This document shows positions 33,254-40,583 of a DNA stretch of 40,583 bases, piece after piece. The notes below the pieces were generated by a model, which saw nothing but the letters and a program-made list of their open reading frames with translations, searched no databases and was not told where the DNA came from. The position numbers were made by a program, and so were the translations under genes. Numbering within the stretch: the stretch's first letter is position 1; each line of letters starts with the position of its first letter. The stretch comes from Candidatus Competibacteraceae bacterium (lineage in GTDB: Bacteria; Pseudomonadota; Gammaproteobacteria; Competibacterales; JAHEDQ01). The stretch spans positions 1-40,583 of the forward strand of contig JAHEDQ010000357.1 of the NCBI GenBank assembly GCA_024641125.1. The letters are read 5' to 3'.

Positions 33254-34672
33254 TTGAATTACATCAGGAAGCGTTTACGCTCCGACGCCGATGTGCTTGA
33301 ACTGTCGCCCGGTCAGAGGATTAGACTCAGCGGCAAGACCATTAGCATCAAGAACCCGAGACTGCCTCTGCGGATCGAGATGGGGCGGCAGAATCTAGAT
33401 CTGTATCCGGACGGTGGACTGACTGGCGGTGCCGAGGCCGGAACACCAGATCTGTTGTTGCTGGACCCGGCCAGGGGCCTCGATCACGTGGCTCAGCAGT
33501 TGCGGTTGAGGGTGGGGGATGAGTTTGTAACCGACTCGGATTTTGTGGAACAGGCTCAACTCTTTTCGGAGCCCCGCGAGGCCTTCCGCCGTCATCTTCA
33601 CTGTGTTCACGAGGGCGATGTGCTGTCGTTTCGCGACACCATTTCGGAGCTGGGGACCTATCTGTCGCTGGTGGATGATCCGATCGACCTCGATGCCCTG
33701 CGACGCCAGGCCTTGAGCTGGGTCACAGAAGTTTATGGCGGCGGTCTGCGGCCGTTGACGCCGGAGCGGGCGCTGGCCCTGATCCAGGCGGTCAACCAGC
33801 AGTTGGCGGACGACACCCTGAGACGACGGGATTCGGATGACACACCCGGTGGCCTGCGGCAGCTCCCCGCCGGCGTGCGACCCGTTCTGATGGGCGACCT
33901 GCACGGACAGATCGACAATCTGCTGACCATTCTGTCGCGCAATGCCTATCTGCGCGAACTCCAGACCGGGACGGCGGCGTTGGTGTTGTTGGGCGATGCG
34001 GTGCACTGCGACCGCCCCGGAGAGCTGGAACGGATGGAAGGATCCATGTTGGTCATGGATCTGTTGTTCACCCTGATGAATGCACTGCCCGGGCGGATCG
34101 TGTTTCTGCTGGGGAACCACGACAGTTTTTCACCCGAGATCATGAAAGGCGGGGTGGCGCAGGGCGTGGCTTGGGAGCGTTTTCTCACCGAACAGCGTGG
34201 CGCCGACTATACCGCGGAGATGGCCCGGTTCTATCGCTTGTCGCCGGTCGTGGCGATGTCGGACGGTTTGCTTGCCTGCCATGCGGGACCTCCCGGCAGA
34301 AAAGTTTCACCGGATGATCTGGTCAATGTCCATCACCAGCCGGGCTTACTACACGATCTGACTTGGAGCCGCCTGAAAACACCCGGGTTTCCGACTGGAT
34401 ATGGCCGCCGCGATGTCCGGCGTTTTCGCAAATCCATGGGTTTGCCGCCGGACACTGCGTTCATCGTCGGGCACTATCCACTCTCGTCCGACGGCACGGT
34501 TTGGACCAACATCGGCCGTATCGAAGGTCATCACCTTTTGTACGGTTCCGCCGAGTCGAATGTGGCCGTAATCGCTGCCGTGGACGATGAATTGGCCCCG
34601 CAGGTCTATCCGGTCGAACCCTTGCTGGCCTGGTTAAACGACACCATCGCCACTGGGCCCGGCGGGATCTGA
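33254..34672 (+). CDS. PPP-like metallophosphatase with N-terminal extension
   Basis: About 472-483 residues. No ATG fits; TTG 33,254 and TTG 33,221 are in frame, and GGGAGA near 33,233 favours the later start. The first about 210 residues are of unknown fold. The C-terminal half is a calcineurin-like phosphatase with GDLHG, LLGDAVHCD, LLGNHD, CHAG and VGHYP in the order and spacing of Ser/Thr or bis(nucleosyl) phosphatases. The middle motif is GDAVH rather than GDxVDRG, which weakens a protein phosphatase call. The 3' end overlaps the ATPase gene of the opposite strand by 67 bases. By position it may belong functionally to the phosphate cluster to its right; the 5' gap (32,922-33,220) shows no other gene. 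Confidence 0.82.
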   Translation: MNYIRKRLRSDADVLELSPGQRIRLSGKTISIKNPRLPLRIEMGRQNLDLYPDGGLTGGAEAGTPDLLLLDPARGLDHVAQQLRLRVGDEFVTDSDFVEQAQLFSEPREAFRRHLHCVHEGDVLSFRDTISELGTYLSLVDDPIDLDALRRQALSWVTEVYGGGLRPLTPERALALIQAVNQQLADDTLRRRDSDDTPGGLRQLPAGVRPVLMGDLHGQIDNLLTILSRNAYLRELQTGTAALVLLGDAVHCDRPGELERMEGSMLVMDLLFTLMNALPGRIVFLLGNHDSFSPEIMKGGVAQGVAWERFLTEQRGADYTAEMARFYRLSPVVAMSDGLLACHAGPPGRKVSPDDLVNVHHQPGLLHDLTWSRLKTPGFPTGYGRRDVRRFRKSMGLPPDTAFIVGHYPLSSDGTVWTNIGRIEGHHLLYGSAESNVAVIAAVDDELAPQVYPVEPLLAWLNDTIATGPGGI

Positions 34673-35391
34673 GCGCAGATCGGGGTTTCCATAAACCCCG
34701 CTAGGTCGATTGCTCCACCTGCCCGATGCCCCCCCACAATACGCTGCGGTGGACCACCGAATGTCGTGCGCACAAAGACCCTCAGGCCATTGCTGTGCAG
34801 GTGCAGGGCAACGGTCTCAAAGGCCTGGTGTTGGAATTGGATCTGTTCCAGGGATAGGGTCCAGTCACCGGGATGCGTGCCTTCCTGCACCCGACGAGTG
34901 CGTGCCTGGAAAATCTTTTCCGGCGGCGGGATTAAAAACTCGAACACGTAGCGTGCGCGCCAGTTTGCCGAGAAGAAACCCGATTTAGGGGGGGGCAGCA
35001 CGATGCGGTCCGTCTCCACCGACGTGGGGCTCTCCAGCCACTCCGGATCGAACACGGCGTGGCTTTCGGGAAACCCCCGAAACGGCAAGCCAAGATGAAC
35101 TTCACGGGGTCGGAAGGTGAGCAGTCGGTTGCGCCACCAGTTTTGCGCTGCCAGATCCAGATAGCCTTCCTCGGGCCAGCCGTGGAGTTGCTCCACCATG
35201 GAGGTTTTGCCGCTGCCCGGCGGACCGGTGATCACCAGGTGCCTGAAACTGATGTCTCGGGGCACCTTCACACCGCGGATATCGGTTAGATCTTCGACCG
35301 GCGATAGCTGGAGTGTCACGGTGTATTTGGCGGAGCATTGGCTGGAAATGACTGTCACCCGCACGATACCCCATGCGGGTGACAGAGACAT
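34606..35391 (-). CDS. P-loop ATPase of unknown function
   Basis: 261 residues if started at ATG 35,391. Walker A is ITGPPGSGKTSM (residues 54-65). A Walker B is not clear, though the segment EGYLDLAAQNWW follows. Later blocks FRGFPESHAVFDPEWL and YVFEFLIPPPEKIFQARTRRVQEGTHPGDW are unusual, and the family is not recognised beyond P-loop NTPase. A perfect 12-bp hairpin lies right over the proposed first codons (35,352-35,385), so the real start may be a GTG within or after it. The last 67 bases overlap the metallophosphatase on the plus strand, tail to tail. It follows the PiT gene by 25 bases and is probably in the same transcript. Confidence 0.72.
   Translation of the reverse strand: MSLSPAWGIVRVTVISSQCSAKYTVTLQLSPVEDLTDIRGVKVPRDISFRHLVITGPPGSGKTSMVEQLHGWPEEGYLDLAAQNWWRNRLLTFRPREVHLGLPFRGFPESHAVFDPEWLESPTSVETDRIVLPPPKSGFFSANWRARYVFEFLIPPPEKIFQARTRRVQEGTHPGDWTLSLEQIQFQHQAFETVALHLHSNGLRVFVRTTFGGPPQRIVGGHRAGGAIDLAGFMETPICAQIPPGPVAMVSFNQASKGSTG
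35352..35385 (-). promoter_or_regulatory. Perfect 12-bp hairpin between PiT and the ATPase gene
   Basis: CTGTCACCCGCA (35,352-35,363), ten bases, TGCGGGTGACAG (35,374-35,385). On the minus strand it lies 31 bases after the PiT stop. It may be an attenuator, terminator or mRNA-processing hairpin that lowers expression of the ATPase. No U-tract follows it. Confidence 0.6.
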
Positions 35392-35415
35392 TGCGCATTG
35401 CCAATTGTATCTGGC

Positions 35416-36693
35416 TTAGCCAAACATGCCCTTGAGGGTGAAGAAAAACAGCGCGGAAAGGACAGCGCCTACCGGCAGTGTGACCAGCCAGGATATCACG
35501 ATGCCGCCAATCACACGCAGGTCGATGGCGCCAACGCCCCGGGCAAGCCCCACGCCGATCACCGCACCGACCGCAATGTGTGTTGTTGACACCGGCAAGC
35601 CGGTGCGAGATGCGAGCACCACGGTGGCGGCCGCGGCCAGCGTCGCACAGTAGCCCCGGCTCGGGGTCAGGGCCGTGATTTTGGTGCCGATGGTTTGCAT
35701 GACCCGGTAGCCCATGGTGGCCAGCCCGGTCACGATACCGACGCCGCCCAGCGCCAGGATCCAAAGCGGCAACGCTGCCTTTTGCGCAACTTCGCCGCCG
35801 CTTTGGACGATGCTCACCACGGCGGCCAGGGGGCCGACGCCGTTGGCAACGTCGTTGGAGCCGTGGGCGAATGCCATGGCGCATGCGGTGAAGATCATCA
35901 TCGGAGTGAACACTTTTTCGACGCTGGCGAAGTGAAACTCGCGATCGGCGGTCGCATCCACCTGTACGCGCTGGATCAGCATCCAACCGATCACCGCCAC
36001 GAGCAGTCCGATCACCGTGGCCGCGACAAAGCTCATGGATACCGAGAGGTCGATGTTCAGGTGGCTGAGGCCTTTGAACAGGGTTACCAGCGAGATGATG
36101 AAGCCCACCAGAAAGACGTAGACCGGACCCCAGCGGCGGGCGCTTTGGAACGGATTGTCGGTATTGAGTATCAGCCGGCGGATGCTCATCATCAGGAGAA
36201 AGGCGATGAGGCCGCCGAGCGCCGGTGACACCACCCAGCTGGCGGCAATCTGCCCGATCTTGTCCCATTTGACCGCGTCCGCGCCGATGCCGACGATGGC
36301 AAAACCAACCACCGCGCCGACTATGGAATGGGTCGTCGACACCGGCCACCCCCGGGCCGTCGCCACCATCAGCCAGACTGCGGCTGCGAGCAGCGCACCG
36401 AGCATTCCGAACACCAGAATTTCCGGTTGTCCGACGATGCTACTTGGGTCGATGATGCCTTTGCGTATGGTGGCGGTAACATTGCCGCCGGCGATAAACG
36501 CCCCGGAAAACTCAAAAATAGCGGCAATGATAATTGCCTGCATGACCGTAATCGCCCCGGAGCCAACCGATGTGCCCATGGCGTTGGCCACGTCGTTGGC
36601 GCCGATCCCCCAGGTCATGTAAAAGCCGAAAATGACCGCCAGAACCAACAGAATGGTTCCGTATTCAGAAATGATTTCCATAGTGTCCCCCAC
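35416..36693 (-). CDS. PiT-family inorganic phosphate transporter
   Basis: 425 residues, ten to twelve membrane helices. The two inverted PiT signatures are present: GANDVANAMGT near residue 31 and HGSNDVANGVGP near 277. STTHSIVGAVVG and STTHIAVGAVIG are the matching second motifs of each half. It imports phosphate (as metal-phosphate) with protons or sodium. It lies 53 bases downstream of a DUF47 gene, the usual arrangement for PiT with its PhoU-like accessory protein. Confidence 0.95.
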   Translation of the reverse strand: MGDTMEIISEYGTILLVLAVIFGFYMTWGIGANDVANAMGTSVGSGAITVMQAIIIAAIFEFSGAFIAGGNVTATIRKGIIDPSSIVGQPEILVFGMLGALLAAAVWLMVATARGWPVSTTHSIVGAVVGFAIVGIGADAVKWDKIGQIAASWVVSPALGGLIAFLLMMSIRRLILNTDNPFQSARRWGPVYVFLVGFIISLVTLFKGLSHLNIDLSVSMSFVAATVIGLLVAVIGWMLIQRVQVDATADREFHFASVEKVFTPMMIFTACAMAFAHGSNDVANGVGPLAAVVSIVQSGGEVAQKAALPLWILALGGVGIVTGLATMGYRVMQTIGTKITALTPSRGYCATLAAAATVVLASRTGLPVSTTHIAVGAVIGVGLARGVGAIDLRVIGGIVISWLVTLPVGAVLSALFFFTLKGMFG

Positions 36694-36746
36694 GCCGCAG
36701 CTAGACGATTGAGATCATCGAGGCTGCGTTCTTGTGTAGCGTTGTT

Positions 36747-37430
36747 TCAGCGTGCGATCAGCAGTCTCAAGCGGTCGCCCACTTTCTCCGAGTAGTCTGC
36801 GATGTCGCCGATCCACTGAATCAGCTGGTACCAGAACATGACGGATACGGGTTTGATCTCGTCTTCGTGCCGGAACAGGAGGCGGGTCAACTCGATCCCC
36901 AGCAGATCGGTCTCGTCTTCGATCAGATTGAGCGCATCCGCCATTTCCTCGACCCGGGTGGCGCCCCGTCCGCGAAATCCCATTTCAAGGAGTTCATCCG
37001 TCTCGGCGATGATCTTGGCCGCCTGGTCACAGGTGTCCACGCACCGTCTGGCCAGTACCAGCAGGGGCTCCTTCATCACTTCTGGAACCTCCATGTGGCG
37101 CTCGACCAGCAGGCCGGCGATGTCCTGGGTGGTGTCGGCGACCGAATCCTGCATCTGCAGGACTTCCAGCAGATCTCTGCGGTCCACCGGCATCAGCAGA
37201 CTTTTGGGCAAATGGGCCCGGAGCTCGTTTTTGATGCTGTCCGCCTTCGCCTCGTGTTGGAAAATCTCCTCCTTTATGGTCTCCACGCGTGCCTGATCCT
37301 CGTCGCATAGCGCCTCCAGCAGAGGCACCACCAGACGGGCGCAGTCAGCGGCCGCGGTCATGTGTTGCTGCAATGGCTTGAACGGCGATCGGCCGAACAG
37401 ATTAGCCAGGGGATTGGTGGTTGATGACAT
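36747..37430 (-). CDS. DUF47 PhoU-like accessory protein of PiT
   Basis: 227 residues, helical, of the TIGR00153/DUF47 family: NPLANLFGRSPFKPLQQHM at the start, QHEAKADSIKNELRAHLPKSLLMPVDRRDLLEVLQMQDSVADTTQDIAG pattern in the middle (quoted in part: EAKADSIKNEL, PVDRRDLLEVL), and IGDIADYSEKVGDRLR near the end. The paired acidic/metal motifs of PhoU-like proteins (ExxAD, DxxE) are visible. Such proteins bind PiT and tune phosphate uptake. It is the first gene of the DUF47-PiT-ATPase run; two palindromes lie just upstream of the start. Confidence 0.93.
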   Translation of the reverse strand: MSSTTNPLANLFGRSPFKPLQQHMTAAADCARLVVPLLEALCDEDQARVETIKEEIFQHEAKADSIKNELRAHLPKSLLMPVDRRDLLEVLQMQDSVADTTQDIAGLLVERHMEVPEVMKEPLLVLARRCVDTCDQAAKIIAETDELLEMGFRGRGATRVEEMADALNLIEDETDLLGIELTRLLFRHEDEIKPVSVMFWYQLIQWIGDIADYSEKVGDRLRLLIAR

Positions 37431-37449
37431 GCGCTTTTCCTTTTACTTT

Positions 37450-37514
37450 CCACAAATTGTGGGAACAGATCACACAATAACTCTGTACTCGCCCGGTGTT
37501 TTTGACACATGTCA
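37450..37514. promoter_or_regulatory. Two palindromes upstream of the DUF47-PiT operon
   Basis: CCACAA-A-TTGTGG (37,450-37,462), a perfect 6-bp dyad, lies 20 bases before the start codon. TGACA-CA-TGTCA (37,503-37,514) lies farther out and is followed by TAAAC, giving a partial resemblance to one Pho-box half site. They look like regulator sites controlling phosphate uptake, but no full Pho box of two 7-bp repeats is present. Confidence 0.35.
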
Positions 37515-37855
37515 TAAACATCCAACAAAGACTGGAAATTGGGAGGCGAGGTGTACCGGAATCGGCAGGGCGTGTGGATGCGAAGGCAGGTCTTCGGCAC
37601 ACTGAGGCATGGCCCGTGCCTGGCGCCCTGGAGGGCTGGAGCGAAGGCGTTTTCGGTCGGCTGACCAAGCTCAGCGTGAACCGGTGGGCCGCCCGATTTT
37701 TTTGAGGGCTGTAGGATTCTGAGCGGTAGAAATGAATGAGGCGAGGTGCTGTCCAGTTCGAGAACGATTTCGGGATCGTCCCAGGGGCATAGCCGTCGCT
37801 ATGTGACGGGCAGGATCGCGGAATCGGGCCGAACCGTCGGTGCCGCAGACCTTCC
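37515..37855. other. Intergenic region between ApgM-like and DUF47 genes
   Basis: About 340 bases with nothing supported as a gene. It separates the two minus-strand gene pairs and probably carries the promoter of the DUF47-PiT run. Confidence 0.4.
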
Positions 37856-39130
37856 CTAGAAAAACAGGGTACGTTGTGACGGTGCGTAGTTGACCATCGC
37901 ACCCATGGAGTCGAGCAGACTGGCCAGAAAACCGGTGGCGGACAGGCGCCCCAGGCCGCCTCCGGAACAGGCCGCTTCGTTGAAGGTGAACACGGTGTCG
38001 TGTCGTCCGTTGGGTGAATACAGGAGACTCGGCACGGGATTGCCGCAATGCCGGCCGGTATTGCTGTCGGTGGAATGATCCCCGGTCACGCCGATTACGA
38101 AGTCCGACCTTTCCAGGCCCTCCAAGGCGGCATCGATACGCTCGATCATGTCTCGCTTGCCGTGCGGATCGCGGTCATGGGCGCAGATATCCGGGCCCTT
38201 TATGTGCAAGAGCACAAAATCGTGGTCCTCGAGCGCTTTCCGAGCGGCCTCCACTTTCCCGGCCACATTCGTGTCCGGCAGGGCGGTGAAGTCGTCCCGG
38301 ACAATGGCATCATATCCGAGCAGCCTGGCCAGCCCCATCACTGTGCGCTCCCCGGTTACGACCGCCGCCCGCAGATCCAGTTGTTCGATCAGGTTGCGAA
38401 ATCGGGAAATGGTGCCGGCGCCGCGGGTCAGAATACCGTTGGCTGGCAGCAGCCCGGCACTGACCCGGGCCGCGTTCACCGGGTGCGATCCCAGGATCTG
38501 ATGGGCCTGGCTCACAAACGCGTTGATCGCCTCCGCGGTGATCACCGCCGCCGCGTTGCCGGCATCCAGAGGATCGGCGGTCAACACGCCCCGCGCCTGA
38601 TTGCCACTGCCGGGGTCGGTGTTGCTTACGTCCGGCGACAGGCCGTCACCCTTTAGATGCAGCACTGCACGATGATGGGTTGCCGCGTACAGCGAGCCTG
38701 TGATGCCGTGGCCCAGGTCGAGATCGCGCAGTGAGTTCGCCAGGGTTTCGGTATCGCTTTGGATACGCCCGGCGCGCCGATCCTTGATCGCCAACTGCCC
38801 GCTCTGATCCATCAGGGTGGCGAAATTGCACCGTAAGATGACCTCACCGGGCTTGAGAGCCAGGCCGACACCTGCCCCCTCAACCGGGCCCCGCGCCAGT
38901 CGGGTTGCATCCCGGACGGACAGGCCCATGAGCACACCGGTACCGGTGTGGGTACCCACCGGAACGCCGGGGTAGAGCGGGTCGACCATGCCGCAGACGC
39001 CGCCGCCGGCCAATCGATCCAGTACCGGCGTGTCCGCCGCTTCCAGCGGTGTCATGCCGTTGAGTGACGGACAACATCGGTCGCCCATGCCGTCGAGCAC
39101 CACCATCATGCCTTTCCGGATCAATTCCAT
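37856..39130 (-). CDS. ApgM-like phosphoglycerate mutase family protein
   Basis: 424 residues of the alkaline-phosphatase superfamily, closest to archaeal-type cofactor-independent phosphoglycerate mutase. Visible are VVLDGMGDR (metal Asp), the long central insertion, LLHIKGPDICAHDRDP (metal His/Asp) and VTGDHSTDSNTGRHCGNPVP near the C-terminus. Where the mutase has its catalytic Ser (GSDTAHL pattern) this protein has GTHTGTGVLMG, so the nucleophile would be Thr64 or a neighbour. It could act as a mutase, phosphatase or phosphotransferase on phosphoglycerates. It starts 33 bases after the 2-phosphoglycerate kinase gene and is probably co-transcribed. Confidence 0.85.
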   Translation of the reverse strand: MELIRKGMMVVLDGMGDRCCPSLNGMTPLEAADTPVLDRLAGGGVCGMVDPLYPGVPVGTHTGTGVLMGLSVRDATRLARGPVEGAGVGLALKPGEVILRCNFATLMDQSGQLAIKDRRAGRIQSDTETLANSLRDLDLGHGITGSLYAATHHRAVLHLKGDGLSPDVSNTDPGSGNQARGVLTADPLDAGNAAAVITAEAINAFVSQAHQILGSHPVNAARVSAGLLPANGILTRGAGTISRFRNLIEQLDLRAAVVTGERTVMGLARLLGYDAIVRDDFTALPDTNVAGKVEAARKALEDHDFVLLHIKGPDICAHDRDPHGKRDMIERIDAALEGLERSDFVIGVTGDHSTDSNTGRHCGNPVPSLLYSPNGRHDTVFTFNEAACSGGGLGRLSATGFLASLLDSMGAMVNYAPSQRTLFF

Positions 39131-39163
39131 TCTGACCTCATTTGCCGCTTCGGTGTGGTTTTC

Positions 39164-40360
39164 TCAGCTTGCTTCAGCCGCGGGAAAGACATTGTTCAGG
39201 GACGGCTTGAGTACGGCGGACACCTTGTCGACCACCAGGCGCAGAACTTCCGACAGCGTCTCTTCCCTGTCCTGATTCACCACGATTGGAACCTTGGCCT
39301 TGTCCGCTTCGGCCAGCAGATAGGATTGAAGGTGCCAGATGGAGTCGAAGTTCTTCAGGTAGCGCTCTGCACGCCTATGGGGAATGGCGCCGCCCCGGCC
39401 CTGGATGCGCTTGCGAAGCAAATCCTGTTTGAGAATGCCCAGCATCACCGGCACCACGATGATGTCGTCGTCCTTGGGCAGGCGGTCGATGAGTATCGGG
39501 TCGATGTGCACGCCCTCCAGAACCAGGGATACGCGCTCACGAATCGCACGATTCATCACGGCGCCACAGGGTACACTCAGCAGATCGGCCTGATTGCGGA
39601 AGCCGGCGGCCACCCGCCCTTCCTGATCCTCGAGCCAATCGCCTTTCGGAAGCACGCGCCATGCGTCAAACGAAGATCGATGCAGAATCGGCATCAGTTG
39701 TTCCGGCATCATCACCCGCATCACCTCCCGCAGCATGTCGGTCGACTGGGTGCGAAAGATGTCCAGACGTGCCGCCAGGGCCGTCGCGATGGTGCTTTTT
39801 CCGGTGCCGGGTGCCCCACCTACAAGCAGGACCAGCGGGGTCCCGCTGTTGCTGAATTTGCGCCAAGACAGGTAGCGCTCCGCGGCCCAGTTTCCCACAT
39901 CCCGTTGCAGGCAGCGGTAGGTGAATCGACCCAGATAGGACGACTGGATCACCTCCCGTCGTCGGTGGACGAAGTGTCGGTAGATCTTCTGGGTGAGTTC
40001 GCTGGCCTGACGCTCAGTGACACCGCAGGACTCCAGGGTTTTGCGATGAGCTTCGAACGAAAAAGACGTCTCCTGCCCCTGGCTGTGCCGGACAGTGATG
40101 ATTTCGTCGGGTTCGGCGTAGGCGAGATAACGCACCGCCATGCGCTCGCTCATCTTTTTGCGCAGGCGGTCGGCGACCAGATCCCGGAGGGCGGTGCTTT
40201 CGATTTTCGATGTGTGGCTCAGATGCTCTCGAATATCCGACGCGAACTGGAAGGCCTCGTCGAACTTGAGCCCTGCTTTCTGCAGGGAACGGGTCAAGAT
40301 GCCCCTCAGAAACTGGACCTCGGTGCCTTCGTTTGAATTGATGACCAGTAATTTTGCCAT
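39164..40360 (-). CDS. 2-phosphoglycerate kinase-like protein with ATP-cone
   Basis: 398 residues from ATG 40,360; the frame is open to a TTG at 40,408. Residues 3-90 form an ATP-cone-like domain (LLVINSNEGTEVQF, then SLQKAGLKFDEAFQFASDI). The kinase domain has Walker A GGAPGTGKST (181-190) and later LVLEGVHIDP and RYLKNF. This matches the 2-phosphoglycerate kinase family, which in Methanothermus makes 2,3-bisphosphoglycerate for cyclic diphosphoglycerate. Bacterial members have no firm role. It heads the pair with the ApgM-like gene, so both probably act on 2- or 2,3-phosphoglycerate; DUF47-PiT follow downstream. Confidence 0.85.
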   Translation of the reverse strand: MAKLLVINSNEGTEVQFLRGILTRSLQKAGLKFDEAFQFASDIREHLSHTSKIESTALRDLVADRLRKKMSERMAVRYLAYAEPDEIITVRHSQGQETSFSFEAHRKTLESCGVTERQASELTQKIYRHFVHRRREVIQSSYLGRFTYRCLQRDVGNWAAERYLSWRKFSNSGTPLVLLVGGAPGTGKSTIATALAARLDIFRTQSTDMLREVMRVMMPEQLMPILHRSSFDAWRVLPKGDWLEDQEGRVAAGFRNQADLLSVPCGAVMNRAIRERVSLVLEGVHIDPILIDRLPKDDDIIVVPVMLGILKQDLLRKRIQGRGGAIPHRRAERYLKNFDSIWHLQSYLLAEADKAKVPIVVNQDREETLSEVLRLVVDKVSAVLKPSLNNVFPAAEAS

Positions 40361-40408
40361 GACAGCGTTCCGGGTGCCGTGAAACTCGCTCTGCTTAGAG
40401 TAAACCAA

Positions 40409-40583
40409 CTGGCACGGCTCGGGCAGGGCAGGCGCGACAAATTGTTACATTTCCGTGCCGCTCTAGTACTCCGTCCACCTGATAATGACGGATGCAGAGC
40501 GATTCAGATGATTCAAGCCAAGGCGCAGTCCACAGGCAATGGCCATCGCCCTTGTCAAGGACGGCAACGCCGGATTGGATCAT
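40409..40583. other. Right edge: intergenic or start of an unseen gene
   Basis: 175 bases with no supported gene. A minus-strand frame open to the edge has no recognisable content. This side is the upstream region of the 2-phosphoglycerate kinase gene. Confidence 0.35.

Noticed and set aside
35102-36349. A 415-codon minus-strand frame overlapping PiT and the ATPase
   Set aside because: It lies in another phase of two well-supported genes and has low-complexity composition.

Overview
The window looks like a chromosomal segment of a GC-rich (about 60%) gammaproteobacterium. Protein families and tightly packed operons with ATGA stop/start overlaps fit that group, and the genus cannot be fixed from sequence alone. 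A DAB-type inorganic carbon pump suggests growth that depends on CO2/bicarbonate supply, possibly chemolithoautotrophic. I saw no rRNA, tRNA, CRISPR array or intact transposase.

Region 1 (1-11,300) is an inorganic-carbon island. A 5'-open unknown gene (to 899) and a lectin-like exported protein (1194-1838) precede a DUF1538 membrane protein with two PII-like genes in one translationally coupled operon (2425-5005). A 37-bp direct repeat flanks that cassette. A NhaR-like LysR regulator (5266-6141, minus) then diverges from dabB-dabA (6247-10348). A frameshifted, truncated arsR-like gene started in the dabA stop codon. It ends abruptly where a second, decayed copy of the first gene's 3' part begins (10,721-11,280). 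The carbon genes therefore lie between two direct copies of about 560 bp, and the dab block is clearly richer in GC than its flanks.

Region 2 (11,478-23,726) is mixed metabolism: an exported sulfatase, a nitronate monooxygenase/enoyl-CoA hydratase pair, two small unknown genes, a truncated alpha/beta hydrolase, cytochrome b561, a Tat-exported GMC dehydrogenase pair, a Nudix-SixA fusion, an MFS transporter and a trypsin-like protease.

Region 3 (23,858-28,767, minus) is signalling. A SCO protein, a membrane histidine kinase, a CheY-like receiver and a receiver-cyclase form a four-gene chain, each gene overlapping the next by 4 nt. A Tat-dependent solute-binding protein lies upstream.

Region 4 (29,258-34,672) is accessory: a GFA-type zinc protein, a DUF1622 membrane protein, an eroded stretch with a possible metallo-beta-lactamase-fold remnant, a TIR-domain protein, a coiled-coil lipoprotein with three 35-residue repeats, and a PPP-like metallophosphatase.

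Region 5 (34,606-40,408, minus) is centred on phosphate: 2-phosphoglycerate kinase, an ApgM-like alkaline-phosphatase-superfamily enzyme, a DUF47 PhoU-like protein, a PiT phosphate transporter and a P-loop ATPase that overlaps the metallophosphatase tail to tail.

The best candidates for little-described systems are the DUF1538/PII/PII operon beside DabAB, the phosphoglycerate/phosphate cluster, and the SCO-kinase-receiver-cyclase operon.
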